NCBI RefSeq assembly: GCF_024323335.1
Contig: NC_066581.1
Span: 441,155,816-441,219,815, forward strand
From: Lathyrus oleraceus
Taxonomy: Eukaryota; Streptophyta; Magnoliopsida; Fabales; Fabaceae
Reading direction: 5' to 3'
Length of the DNA stretch: 64,000 bases
Shown: positions 23,592-35,524 of the stretch, in pieces
Layout of the letters: every line of letters starts with the position of its first letter
How positions within the stretch are numbered: the first letter of the stretch is position 1
Position numbers and translations under genes: made by a program
Notes under the pieces: model-generated
Database searches by the model: none
Told to the model about the DNA's origin: nothing
Seen by the model: only the letters and a program-made list of their open reading frames with translations

Positions 23592-25074
23592 TGTAAGACC
23601 CTAATTTTGACCCTAAGATCCCTCATGACATCATATCATTTGCTCTATGCATTGCCTCAAGGATCATAGCATGTGTGGCTCCTTTACCCTAGGGGCGGGA
23701 CATGTGTGAGAGGTTTGAGACCACGAAGCATGCTTGATTGTATATTATTGCTTTTCTTATTTTGTTTACTAACCAAAAGCACAAAAATATATCACTAACT
23801 CTTTTTGTTTTGAAGCTCAAGTGATCAATGAAATGGCTAGATGAGGATGAGAACAAGTATGACAATGGTCCACAAAGTTCCTAATCATCATATATGTCTC
23901 CCAAGTATCTCAATTTTCCAATTTGATCAAGATAACCCAAAGGGCTTGAGGCTTGTTTCCCAAGGAAACCCTAATTCAACTGTGCATTGATTGTGTCTTG
24001 CTCATGAAGCAACCTCAACCTATGATCAAATTAAATTAAGGGAAGTTATTTAATTCATTATTTTATGCATATATGAGACTATGTGAGTATCCTCAATCAT
24101 TCATTCATCAAGATTTGAAGTTTGGCCTTGAGAAGTTTACAAGTCAAGTCATTTGACTAAACTGAGAATCCCTGAGACCTAACTCTTTATGTGTTTGTCA
24201 AATGAAGATGACCCCAAGAGAAAACATATTCTTAAGAACCATAGGAACAACTTTCATGTTCATCAAAAATCCATTTGAAACTTGGAAGGTCATCATTCAT
24301 TTCAAAACATTATAGGTCATTTTGACTGAAACCCTAATTTTGGGTCAACTTCCCAAGGACCCAACTTCCTCATTGTTTATGATTTTGAGGTGAGACAAAT
24401 TGCATTGGAAATATTAAGATCTCTAATTAAAATGTTATGTTGGACAAAATTTCATAATCCTAAAATAAACACATGTGATAATACAAAATATTATAGGTCA
24501 CTTTGGACCAAAGCCATTGAATTTAAAAAATGTCCAACTTCAAGTGCCCATAACGTTCTCATTAAAAATCGAAATGATGCGACATTTAAGTCCAACTTTA
24601 TCATCTTAAAAATATCTACAACTTTGATGTTTAAGGTTTTTTCATTTGAGGCTTGCATCATTAAAACATAAGGGCTTGAATTTGCTTGTTTTTGGCAAAT
24701 TTTTCAAGGTCATGTTTTGTACCCCAAACTTCAAAGTCAGTTTTCATAAATTTCCAAACTCCAAATGGATTTTTGTCAAACATAACTTTTATTCCTTATG
24801 TCAATAGATTTCCAACCATTACTCGCACCACCATGTTTGGGCTTTCCATGTGGGACTTTCAAAGAGCTCAATGTTTAGGTTCAAATATGCAATTCACATC
24901 ATAACTTCATGCATAAGCCAATGCAGCTCCAATTGCACGTCCAATTCATTAGCACATGAGTTCATCTTGCATTGCCATCCACTTTTGGGCCTTACATGCC
25001 CCTGTACAGGCCCATGCATGGAGGACCCAATTCTCATGCACACGAGCATAACACCTCTTTGCATCAAGCTCAGC

Positions 25075-25082
25075 TATAAATA
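25075..25082 (+). promoter_or_regulatory. TATA box of the solo LTR
   Basis: TATAAATA preceded by C, in the same relative context as in the other Ogre-like LTRs. It could still act as a promoter reading toward 28.4 kb. Confidence 0.6.
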
Positions 25083-27108
25083 CAAGTGCTTGCTCATTCA
25101 AAATACAACCTCAAGGTGATCTAAAACCCTGCTGAATTGGAAACCCAACCTCACTCAAAGGAATTTCAATTTTCATTTCTCAATTTCAAGCTTGAATTTC
25201 AACATCCTTAGTTGATCTTCAAGTCTTAATTCCTTAGCCTTGCTTCATCATCACATCTCCATATCAAATTGGGATCAAAAGCTTGAAGAGATCGTGTTGT
25301 TCAAAGCTGCATTTCAGAGGTATATCACTCAATTGTTTTGATCTGGATCTTGCTATACCATGTGAATTGCCAGTGGTAGTCTTAATTTTATGAATTCAGA
25401 CATTTCAGATCAAACACCATGATCGTCAAACTCTTGTTTCTCTTTAAATAGAAACATTGAGGAAGATCCAAGGTTACAGGGGTGATGTACATCACCCCAG
25501 CTTCATTTTGCTACCATTGTTTTTCATTTTCATTAAGGTTGAAAACCCTCCGCATGGTGGCCGGAGTTTGTTCTCTGGCCGGAGAAGATGGTGGTTTCCA
25601 CCACCATCCCCACGTGGATGCTTCAGATCCCTTGGATCTCTCTCAAACGTTTTAATCATGGCCTTTGCTTTTCTTGACTTATTTTAATTCATCATGTTGC
25701 GCGCTTGACCAAGGACCATGGTGTATTCGCGCCTCTGAGCCTTTGGATATGGGCCACGTCATTTAATGAACTCATCAAAGCGCTCCTGATTTTTGATATT
25801 TTCTTATTTCTGTTTTAATTTCTTTTAATTTCTTTTATTTTCAAAAATCCATAACTATTTTATTTGAAGTCACAAAAATATGAGACCAATGGCAAAAATC
25901 TTCTTGAAAAATCTAGTTTCATATTTTGATTTTTAATTATTTTTGTGACTTCATTTAATATTTTTTGTGAATTATTTGGTTTTTAATAGTTTTTAATTCA
26001 TTTTAAATACCTTTTGATGTCTGAAAATTCCAAAAATATTTTCGTAACACATATGGATCATGATGAGTCAATAAAAAATAGTCTCATCAATTTCTTAATT
26101 GATTTGATATTTATTTGAGATTTTAATTCATGTTGTGTTATTTTTATTGTTTTTGAATATTTTAAAATAGTTTCTGATTTCAAAAATTGTTGAATTTTTT
26201 TGTCAAACTTTGTTTGACCATGTTAGACCCATGAGAATTCAATTGGACTTGTTCAAGTTGATTTAAATTGAATTTGAGGTTTGACCATATTTTGTCCATT
26301 TTAATTTTGCATTTATTTTAATTCCAAAAATACCAAAAAAATATGTTTGACTTGTTGACTTCTAATCTTCATTTCTCTTCTGTTTTGCATTGGTTGATGA
26401 TGATTTGATTCACATTTGATCATTTTGTTTTGATATTTCATTTGAATTCTCCTTTTATTCACTACATCTTCATCTCATTTCTTCTTTTTATTTTGGCCAA
26501 TGAGTTAATGATTTGTGGTTGGTCTTGACATATGAGAGGCTTAACCTTCTTTGATCCAAATCAAACTCAACTTGATCAAAGATCAAGTGAGTTGCTTTGT
26601 GTCCAAGATAGGTTGCTTCTTGGTCAAGCAAAAAACCTAAAGTCCATACAAGGCTTTCATCTTTTCTTTTGGCATGGCAAGTTGTAGGAGCTTGGCTTAC
26701 TAGTCATGATCTCTAACTTGTGTTTATTTTCCTATAGTTTTATTGATCGGCCTCAGATAGGTGTGACTACTACATTAGTCCACTTACGATTGCTTAACAT
26801 AGCGCTAAATTGTCTTATGACACACTAACATTAACCATACTAACTACTAACTTTAATTTGAGCATTTAATTTCTTGCAATTTACTTTAATGCAATTTACT
26901 TTTCTTGCTCATTTATTCATATTGCTTTTCCCTTTGCTCACTTGAGCACATATTTTATGTTTATGTCATATTCCTTTTGCTCATTTGAGCTCATTATTGT
27001 ATATAAATATATTGTTGTCTTGTGTTTGCTCTGTGTTTGTTTGTGTGAATCCAATGCAAAAGGAGAAAGGACTTAGAATTAGGGCCTTACCCATGCTTAA
27101 AGGAGTTC

Positions 27109-27225
27109 AAGAGCAACTAGGCCTCATGCCTTTAGAATGTTAAACTTGTTGAAGAGCAACTAGGCCTCATGCCTTTAGAATGTTAAACTTGTTGAAGAGC
27201 AACTAGGCCTCATGCCTTTAGAATG
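27109..27225. repeat. 43-bp tandem repeat, about 2.7 copies
   Basis: Units begin AAGAGCAACTAGGCCTCATG at 27109, 27152 and 27195. The first two are identical and the third diverges after about 31 bases. They lie inside the solo LTR. Confidence 0.92.
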
Positions 27226-28444
27226 CTAGATCTTAAAGTTGACTTCAAAGGACTTCCTAATCTAAACTCATTCTTTGTCCATTCCTCTTATTTTGTTGTG
27301 AACTTTTTGATGTTTGTTCTTGTGTGATAGGGATTCCATCTTGAGATAGTAAGGAGGACCATTGTCATGAGTAGCCAAGTTATGAGAGACAAGTTATGAG
27401 ATAGTAAGGATTCCATCTTGAATGTTTGTTCTGTATATTTATTTTGATTGCTTGTTGCTTGTTAAGTCCAAAGGAAAGGAGCATCTTGAATCATCTCTAT
27501 GATTTCAAGAAAAGGAACTCCAAGGGTTTTATCTCTTCTCTTATCTTTGCTTGCTTTAGGATTATCCCTTCTCTTCTTCTCTCCACTCTAACCCAAGCCA
27601 AACTCATTTATGTGAAAACTTTGTCTTTGTTTCAAATTAGAAACCTAGGCCTTATGCCTTTGACTTTTCAAAATCTTTTCTTTAATACTCATTATGAATA
27701 AACATTAATTCAACTTTGACCTCATTTTGTAAATACCTCTAACTTGTAAGTACAACTCACCTCAAGTTGATTTTGTGGTTCCAATGGCCACTTTTGCTAA
27801 AACCTTTTTCATAAACATTAGCCATAGGTTTGAGTTATCATAGTGGTTGATGTAAACCTCACCTTATCCTTAGTGATTGGACTATAAGTCTTCCATACTT
27901 ATTATAGGGTTAACCCCTCACTAGTATGTTGAAGCTCTCCTCACATGGTGGATTGTTGGGTTAGGTTGAGTTTTCTCCCTTTGATAACAAAAGACCTTAA
28001 GGATTTTGATCAAATCAATTCACCAATCTTTGAGATTTTTTACCCCGAACTACGAGGTTTTGATCCTACCTTTGTGATGGTACGTAGGCAATGGGTTCAT
28101 CCATTCAAACAACAAAATTGTAAATATAATATTCTTTTCTCACCCCCCCAATCTTTTGCACATATTTTTTTACAAATACCAACCTACAATACACATTTGC
28201 AAAAAGGGCTCCCTTAGATTACTAAGGATGTTTTGGGTGCTTAAAACCCTCCCATTTCATAACCAATCCCCTTACCTAGATCTCTGACATTTTTATTAGT
28301 TTTTGATTTGATAAAACTTCTTACTTGGCTTTTGTTCGCTTTTTAGCCTTTCCTTTGGACAAATAAAAGTGCGGTGGCGACTCGAACTGTATGCTTACTT
28401 TTGGTTTAATCAATAAACCATAAGGTAACGAATACCCCACTACA

Positions 28445-28449
28445 GTAGT
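28445..28449. repeat. Target site duplication GTAGT, right copy
   Basis: Second copy of 23587-23591. The RNase H coding sequence resumes here. Confidence 0.93.
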
Positions 28450-29772
28450 AAATCGCAAATTCTTCCTTTCCAGTCTCATCTTGCTGACCAAGGACACAAC
28501 CCAACTATCTTCGAGCACAATCAAATACATGATCAACGGTCTTCCTTCCACAGGTGGAGACAGAATCAGAGGCTTAAGCAGATATTCCTTGACACTGTTA
28601 AAAGCTTTTTGGAAGTCTTCGGTCCAATCACAAGACTAATCTTTCCGAAGAAGCTTGAATATAGGCGCACATGTGGCAGTCATGTGAGAGATGAATCTGG
28701 AAATATAATTCAAGCGGCCGAGAAAACCTATGACTTGCTTCTCAGTTTTAGGCGCAGGCATCTCTTGTATTGCTTTGACCTTGGCAGGATCCACCTCAAT
28801 ACCCTTCTCGCTGACAATAAAGCCCAACAACTTACCAGAACGAACACCAAAAGTACACTTATTGGGATTCAAGCGAAGTTTATACTTCTTCAAATGCTGG
28901 AATAGCTTTAACAAATGCTTAACATGTTCCTCTTCATCAATCGATTTAGCAATCATGTCATCGACATAAACTTCAATATCTTTAAGCATCATATCATGAA
29001 AAAGAGTAGTCATTGCTCTTTGGTAAGTTGCACCAGCATTCTTTAGACCAAAAGGAATCACTCTATAACAGAATGTTCCCCAAGATGTAATGAATATGGT
29101 CTTCTCCATATCTTCGGGTTCCATCTTGATCTGATTATATCAGAAAATTCCATCCATAAACGAAAAAACTTTAAATTTAGCAGTATTGTCTACCAAAATA
29201 TCAATGTGTGGCAAAGGGGACTCGATTTATTCAAATCTCTATAATCAACACACATGCGGACTTTTCCATCTTTCTTTGGCACATGCATAATATTGGCCAC
29301 CCATTGCGGGTACTCAGCGGTCACAAGGAAATCGGCATCAATCTGTTTCTGCACTTCCTCTTTGATCTTCACAGCCATATCAGGATGCGTTCTTCTCAAC
29401 TTCTGCTTGACTCGCGAGCATTCTGGATTCAACAGCAATCTATGCTCCACAATCTCAGAATCCAACCCAGACATGTCTTGATAGGACCAAGCAAACACAT
29501 CTGAATACTCTCGAAGAATATCAATCAACCCCTTCTTGACATCTGGACACAGTCGAGACCCAATCTTGACTTCCTTCACGTCATCCTCGGAACCCAAGTT
29601 GACTAACTAAATCTGCTCTTCGAACAAATGAATGGTCTTTTCATCTTGCTCAAGAAGACGAGATAATTCATCACTTACTTCTATATCACTTTCCTCCTCG
29701 GCTTCAAACACAGGGAGTTCAAAATTTGGAGAAGGAGAAGGATCATTGTATTCAATGGGGTTAGGAACCAAC
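28450..29772 (-). pseudogene. Reverse transcriptase and start of RNase H, copy M
   Basis: Begins after the intron with an acidic linker, then an RT palm with VPKKDGKVRMCVDYRDLNK, a frameshifted stretch near 29130-29215 where the fingers and first catalytic region are damaged, and then an intact segment with EVYVDDMIAKS, the catalytic YVDD box. It continues through NPNKCTFGVRSGKLLGF to FKLLRKD. A TAG follows LLRKD, and a frameshift precedes the solo-LTR insertion at 28444. Compared with the outer copy (41672-43464), bases are missing after DLNK. It could not make an active enzyme. Confidence 0.87.
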
Positions 29773-30027
29773 CTGCATAATGATTTGATTTTTTGATTTT
29801 AGAGAAGTGGATTTGTGACCAAATATTATGCAGATGGACAATTATATTTATTATTTATGTTTTTGGTGATTACCATTTTCAGAATAAAGCAAAAAGGAAA
29901 AATAATCAACATATATGTGGATGAATAGAATTAATTTTATTAATGATCAATTTGAAAATGCCCAAACCATGTTCACTTCTCCCTTAGGCATAAGAGAAGT
30001 ATTTTAAAAACATATAAAAGCAATTAC
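29773..30027 (-). other. Ogre-type intron between protease and RT, copy M
   Basis: In coding sense the protease frame runs into a stop at TCTAAGTAATT; removing GTAATT..TTATGCAG (255 bp) would join it to GTTGGTTCC and the conserved linker that leads into RT. Ogre elements are known to have an intron at this place. Both GT and AG ends are present in this copy. The exact donor is my choice from the conserved GTAATT at the end of the protease frame. Confidence 0.65.
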
Positions 30028-31097
30028 TTAGATCGATGCAAAATAACAGGAATATCAACAACAATCCAATTGTTGCAAGCCTTTCTATGCGTCACAAAAT
30101 TGGTGCAGTCTTCCTCTTCGTCATCCTCTAGCACAACAACTAAGTTTTGTTCATTTCCATGAATAAACCCTCCACTATGGAAGCTAAGTTGCATATCTTT
30201 AGTCCTTGTAGTTGATGAACCTTTCTAGAACCCCAAACCGGTCTTGCCTTCGAAGACCTCTACCATGCGCCCCCACTGATCAACATTGCCTTCTTCCATA
30301 ATCTTATTAGCATCTTTCAATGAGGACATAGGTGCCCCAACTCTCTTTTTAGCAGTAATAGATAAGGCCTGGGACGGAGTTCCGACCTCATCCTCAGTTT
30401 ATACGTAAGAGAAAGATGACAAATGGCTAACCAACAGCGCCTTCTCTCCACCAACAATCACAAGCTTTCCATTCTTCACAAATTTGAGTTTCTAGTGCAA
30501 TGTGGAGGTAACAGCTCCTGCCTCATGGATCCATGGCCTTCCCAACAAGCAACTGTAGGCCAGTTGGATATCCATTACTTGAAAAGTAATTTTAAAATCA
30601 CTTGGACCTATATTAACTGGAACGTCAACTTCACGAATAACCATTTTGCGTGAACCATCAAAGGCTTTGACGATTACATCAGTGTACCTCATAGGCGCTC
30701 CTTGGTACGATAGCTTTGACAGAGTTGACTTTAGCAGCACATTCAGTGACGACCCGGTGTCAACAAGCACATTTGACAAAGCATCTTCTTTGCAATTCAT
30801 AGAAATGTGCAAAGCCAGATTATGATCTCTATCCTCCTCACGGAGTTCTTCATCACAGAAGCTAAGATTGTTGCACGAAGTGATGTTAGCCATAATATGA
30901 TCGAATTGGTCCACGGTAACATCATGTTCTACAAAAGCTTGTTCCAGAACTCTCTGCAGTGCTTCTCTATGCGCTTCAGAATTCATGAGCAGAGACAACA
31001 CTAAGTTCTTTGAGGGGGTTTGGAGCAGCTGCTCCACCATATTGAACTCACTTCTTTTAATCAACCGAAGTACCTCATCATCATCGTTGGCCTTCAC
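30028..31097 (-). pseudogene. Protease of copy M, left (second) copy
   Basis: Retropepsin-like aspartic protease that would cleave the polyprotein. The active-site block LVDTGSSLNVL is intact, followed by VIVKAFDGSRK and the C-terminal SCLLGRPWIHEAGAV. A stop follows TSTLH at 30492, and further coding-like sequence continues to the intron. The part right of 30427 belongs to the left unit of the 1.94-kb tandem duplication; the protease tail from 30028 to 30426 is unique. Confidence 0.85.
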
Positions 31098-31124
31098 ATC
31101 GCTGGATTCACCAGACTTACCCTT

Positions 31125-31975
31125 TTAAGTACCAACTGGATCTTCAACAGGCACTTCCACCTTCTTACTCACAATTGATTCTCCCTTATCCTTTGGGAAC
31201 ACCGGCCCAAACACACGACCACTACGAGTTACCTTAGTAACATCAGCAATGCTCACCACTGAACTAGTCGTAGGCAACGGAACCTCTTGACCATCTTCTA
31301 TCATTGTAGCATTATACTGATACAGAACAGTTTTATCAGATGAATACGGGGTTGGACACGCGAACCATATTACCAATGACGATACTGATTTATTGTCGAC
31401 ATTGTTACTATTGTTGTTGTCGTACTGGAATATCAATCTCTCTGGCTGCTTGAAAATGGGCACTATGACATTCACATCGTCATCTACATGACGGGATTGA
31501 ACAATTTGAATCATGCCTTCATCCATCAGTCGCTAGATGTCTCTTTTCACAACTTCACAGCCCCTCGGGTTAACACTACAAACAGCACAACCATCATGGT
31601 CATGCTCACAACCACTTACCAAACAAACATCCTTATGCATCTGCGCTAAGGATCTTCGGATAAAACGCACATCAAAAACATTAAACTCGCTAGGACAACC
31701 ATCCACCATATTCACAGAAGAGTTCCCATGGGCGGGCAACGGATTTGCTTTTACATTCGGCGCACGGTCCTCGAAGGACATCATTCCACTCTTCAACAGC
31801 TTTTGAACCTCATACTTGAGCGGATAACAATTCTCGATATCATGTTCGGGTTCTCCTTGGTGAAAAGCACAATGGAGCTCAGGTTTATACCACCAAGAAG
31901 TGGTTCTGGAATCTGCGACGGGTTTTTCGGTTGGATAAGGTTCTTGAGAAACAAAGATGGGTAGAGTTATGCATA
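31125..31975 (-). pseudogene. gag zinc-knuckle region and linker, left duplication unit
   Basis: Contains ELHCAFHQGEPEHDIENC, a C-X2-H-X5-H-X4-C arrangement in place of the usual CCHC knuckle, followed by YPLKYEVQ. An acidic linker leads to the protease. The ORFs 31533-31796 and 31125-31526 are pieces of one reading; the TAG between them (near 31532) replaces the Trp or Gln of RLMDEG's upstream block RDIQR in the right unit. Probable role in nucleic-acid binding by analogy with retroviral nucleocapsid. Confidence 0.75.
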
Positions 31976-32065
31976 TGACAAAGGAATCGGGTCGAAAGAG
32001 ACCTTCTTCGTCTCAAAGTTTTGTTGATGATGATTATTGGTATTGTTGTTGTTGTAGGTGTTTAT

Positions 32066-32320
32066 TCATTGTTGCGGTTGTAATTGTTGACATTGTGGTT
32101 GTGTAACCGGGATAACGGAAGATACTTTGTGGTGGTGTTGACGGGATGTTGGATTCCTTCTGATCTGAGGCCTCCTCTGCCTCCCACTGCTTATTGCATT
32201 TGCTTCATTGTCTTTTTTCTTACTGAAACTACTGCCATACCTCTTGCTTGTTGATGCCTCATCTTTCGACAAACGTCCCTCTCGAACTCCTTCCTCAAGC
32301 ATCATCCCCATGTTTACCAT
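32066..32320 (-). pseudogene. gag C-terminal basic region, left duplication unit
   Basis: Reads MVNMGMMLEEGVREGRLSKDE, then a serine and lysine rich stretch (SSFSKKKDNEANAISSGRQRR) and a glutamine-rich end. It duplicates 34011-34265. It follows the protease copy at 32371-33060 because of the tandem duplication, so gag C-terminus comes after protease here, an order that no functional element has. Confidence 0.8.
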
Positions 32321-32370
32321 TTCGATAAAGTCACTGGGGCACTAGCAATCATTCGTTCATAATAAAATGA

Positions 32371-33068
32371 CTAACCAACAGCGCCTTCACTCCACCAACA
32401 ATCACAAGCTTTCCATTCTTCAAAAATTTGAGTTTCTAGTGCAATGTGGAGGTAACAGCTCCTGCCTCATGGATCCATGGCCTTCCCAACAAGCAACTGC
32501 AGGTCGGATGGATATCCATTACTTGAAAAGTAGTTTTAAAATCACTTGGACCTATATTAACTGGAAGGTCAACTTCACGAATAACCATTTTGCGCGAACC
32601 ATCAAAGGCCTTGACGATTACATCAGTGTACCTCATAGGCGCTCCTTGGTACGATAGCTTTGACAGAGTTGACTTTAGCAGCACATTCAGTGACGACCCG
32701 GTGTCAACAAGCATATTTGACAAAGCATCTTCTTTGCAATTCATAGAAATGTGCAAAGCCAGATTATGATTTCTATCCTTCTCATGAAGTTCTTCATCAC
32801 AGAAGCTAAGATTGTTGCACGAAGTGATGTTAGCCATAATATGATCGAATTGGTCCACGGTAACATCATGTTCTACAAAAGCTTGTTCCAGAACTCTCTG
32901 CAGTGCTTCTCTATGCGCTTCAGAATTCATGAGCAGAGACAACACTAAGTTCTTTGAGGGGGTTTGGAGCAGCTACTCCACCATATTGAACTCACTTCTT
33001 TTAATCAACCGAAGTACCTCATCATCATCGTTGGCCTTCACATCGCTGGATTCACCAGACTTACCCTT
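32371..33068 (-). pseudogene. Protease of copy M, right (first) copy, truncated
   Basis: Has the same intact LVDTGSSLNVL active-site block. It ends at the duplication junction 32370/32371, so it lacks the tail that leads to the intron. A stop (TAG at about 32973, GLY-to-Leu neighbourhood SS-YSTI) precedes MLSLLMNSEAHREAL. In the left unit the same codon is open (CAG). Confidence 0.82.
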
Positions 33069-33977
33069 TTAAGTACCAACTAGATCTTCAACAGGCACTT
33101 CCACCTTCTTACTCACAATTGATTCTCCCTTATCCTTTGGGAACACCGGCCCAAACACACGACCACTACGAGTTACCTTAGTAACATCAGCAATGCTCAC
33201 CACTGAACTAGTCGTAGGCAACGGAACCTCTTGACCATCTTCTATCATTGTAGCATTATACTGATACGGAACAGTTTTATCAGATGAATATGGGGTTGGA
33301 CCCTCTAACCATATTACCAATGACGATACTGATTTATTGCTGACATTGTTACTATTGTTGTTGTCGTACTGGATTATCAATCTCTCTGGCTGCTTGAAAA
33401 TGGGCACTATGACATTCACATCGTCATCTACATGACGGGATTGAACAATTTGAATCATGCCTTCATCCATCAGTCGCTGGATGTCTCTTTTCACAACTTC
33501 ACAGCCCCTCGGGTTAACACTACAAACAGCACAACCATCATGGTCATGCACACAATCACTTACCAAACAAACATCCTTATGCATCTGCGCTAAGGATCTC
33601 CAGATAAAACGCACATCAAAAACATTAAACTCGCTAGGACAACCATCCACCATATTCACAGAAGAGTACCCATGGGCGGGCAACGAATTTGCTTTTACAT
33701 TCGGCGCACGGTCCTCGAAGGACACCATTCCACTCTTCATCGGCTTTTGAACCTCATACTTTAGCGGATAACAATTCTCGATATCATGTTCGGGTTCTCC
33801 TTGGTGAAAAGCACAATGGAGCTCAGGTTTGTACCACCAAGGAAGTGGTTCTGGAATCTGCGACGGGTTTCTCGGTTGGATAAGGTTCTTGAGAAACAAA
33901 GATGGGTAGAGTTCTGCATATGACAAAGGAATCGGGTCGAAAGAGACCTTCTTCGTCTCAAAGTTTTGTTGATGATG
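33069..33977 (-). pseudogene. gag zinc-knuckle region and linker, right duplication unit
   Basis: Open for 285 codons (33069-33926), the longest open reading of this region. It has SYAELYPSLFLKNLIQPRNP, the knuckle CAFHQGEPEHDIENC (C-X2-H-X5-H-X4-C), KYEVQK, a block with CVHDHDGCAVC and the acidic or valine-rich linker ending EVPVEDLVGT. The stop at 33069 lies just before the protease. In the outer copy the corresponding stretch is 44710-45654 and runs through this point. Confidence 0.8.
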
Positions 33978-34002
33978 ATTATTGATATTGTTGTTGTTGT
34001 AG

Positions 34003-35244
34003 GTGTTTATTCATTGTTGCGGTTGTAATTGTTGACATTTTGGTTGTGTAACCGGGATAATGGAAGATACTTTGTGGTGGTATTGACGGGATGTTGGATT
34101 CCTTCTGATTTGAGGCCTCCTCTGCCTCCCACTGCTTATTGCATTTGCTTCATTGTCTTTTTTCTTACTGAAACTAATGCCATACCTCTTGCTTGTTGAT
34201 GCCTCATCTTTCGACAAACGTCCCTCTCGAACTCCTTCCTCAAGCATCATCCCCATGTTTACCATTTCGATAAAGTCACTGGGGCACTAACAATCATTCG
34301 TTCATAATAAAATGAACTTAGGGTCTTCAGAAAGATCTTTGTCATCTCTTTTACCTCCAAAGAAGGAGTGATATGGGCAGCCAATTCCCTCCATCTCTGC
34401 GCATACTCTTTAAATGTCTCTTTATCTTTCTGAAACATAGACCTCAGTTGGTCTCTATCAGGCGCCATGTCCACGTTGTACTTATACTGCTTGATAAAAT
34501 CCTCTCCTAGGTCATTGAAAGTGCGAATGCTTGCACTACCAACGGAGTGCATTACCGGTCAGACTGTCCTAGAAATAATGAATCAACAGTTGATCATTGT
34601 CGGTCTGAGTAGAAATCTTGTGAGCAAACATCACTATATTTTTCATAGTCAGGTACTTTGAACTTCACTGGGATCTTGACATTGGGCACTAAACACAAGT
34701 CAGCAACACTCTTTCCAAACAAGTCATTACCTCTCAATGTCTTCAATTCCTTGTGCAGCTCAAGAAACTGATCCTTCATTTCGTCCATTTTCTCGTAGAC
34801 ATAAGGACGCTCAGACGGCTCGGAGTGATAAATGTTGTCCTCTATGCGAGGTAAGGTGTGCACAACGGGAGGTGGCGCGAACATGACCGGGCTAGATTCC
34901 AGCATGGAAGCAAATGTAGGCACAAAGCCTTCAGGCATAAAGTTGGACGGCATTCCCCATAGGAATCCTACTGGCATAGTGGGCGCAAAATGAGCGGTAG
35001 CAGTAGGCATGGTAGAGGTAGCAACCTCTCAAATAACCGTCCTCGTAGGAGGAGTTGCAGGGGTTGGAGAAGATTGACTTTGAGCAGCAAGAAATGACTC
35101 CATCATGGCAGTCAGACGGGCGATCTCGTCCTTCAGCTCTCTGTTCTCTTGCTCTATATGCTCCATAATTTTGAGATGATTGGCGCGGGTGTTGTACCGG
35201 TGAGTCAGCTTGGCTAAAGCACGGAAGAAACACCAATGAGACAT
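34003..35244 (-). pseudogene. gag (N-terminus and capsid-like region) of copy M
   Basis: Starts at the ATG at 35244 (MSHWCFFRALAKLTHRYN), followed by a short coiled-coil-like stretch (EHIEQENRELKDEIARL), a proline-rich spacer, LFGKSVADLCLVPNVKIPVKFKVPDYEKY and the retrotransposon gag core FIKQYKYNVDMAPDRDQLRSM..FKEYAQRWREL. A TGA after RTVI near 35029 and a deletion of about 30 bp after EKY (34615; compare 46460 in the outer copy) break the frame. The C-terminal basic region 34011-34265 is at the edge of the tandem duplication. Gag would form the virus-like particle. Confidence 0.87.
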
Positions 35245-35342
35245 CTGGCGAAAGAGAAACCTGCTTATGCAAATGATGCATGAAATGCAATGCTTGATTT
35301 TTTATTTTTGTTTTCAAGGAACTTACTATATCATTTGCAAAC

Positions 35343-35353
35343 ACACACACACA

Positions 35354-35401
<48 letters not shown>
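35343..35401. repeat. (AC)n(AT)n microsatellite between ORF1 and gag of copy M
   Basis: An AC run passes into about 22 AT dinucleotides. The outer copy at 47177-47188 has only a short AT run and L1 at 430-440 has ATATATAA, so the expansion is specific to this copy. Confidence 0.95.
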
Positions 35402-35402
<1 letters not shown>

Positions 35403-35524
35403 AATATTGCAATAATTTTTATATGACCAAAAATCTCTTTTCATTTATATAATTGGAAGGATTACATTGAGTACAATTTTCAGAAACCAAATGAAAAATA
35501 CAAGAGAAAAGGAGACTAGTCATC

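Larger units (their letters stand above)
23592..28444 (+). mobile_element. Solo LTR of an Ogre-like element inside RNase H
   Basis: 4853 bp starting TGTAAGACC and ending CCCACTACA, with 5-bp direct duplication GTAGT on both sides. It has no coding capacity and a full set of LTR landmarks: TATA box 25075-25082, AATAAA at about 28362, PBS-like block TGGCGACTC at 28375-28383. It belongs to a subfamily different from the other LTRs here. A single LTR with a duplication is the usual product of recombination between the two LTRs of a full element. It splits the RNase H of copy M. Confidence 0.93.
30427..32370 (-). repeat. Tandem duplication in copy M, left unit
   Basis: 1944 bp nearly identical to 32371-34315. 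Each unit holds the gag C-terminal basic region, the zinc-knuckle region, the linker and most of the protease. The breakpoints share AAATG: AAATGG-CTAACC at the left edge, AAATGA-CTAACC at the junction and AAATGA-ACTTAG at the right edge. The outer copy has only one such segment. Confidence 0.93.
32371..34315 (-). repeat. Tandem duplication in copy M, right unit
   Basis: 1945 bp, the partner of 30427-32370. Differences between the units are scattered single bases, so the duplication is young relative to the divergence between copy M and the outer copy. Confidence 0.93.

Noticed and set aside
27109..27225. CRISPR-like direct repeats
   Set aside because: The units are directly adjacent without unique spacers, and the surroundings are a plant retrotransposon LTR.
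23592..28444. A complete retrotransposon in RNase H
   Set aside because: There is no PBS, ORF1, gag or pol inside and only one set of LTR landmarks, so it is a solo LTR.
35343..35401. Matrix attachment or replication origin from the AT-rich run
   Set aside because: It is a simple dinucleotide expansion present in one copy only; nothing else supports such a role.
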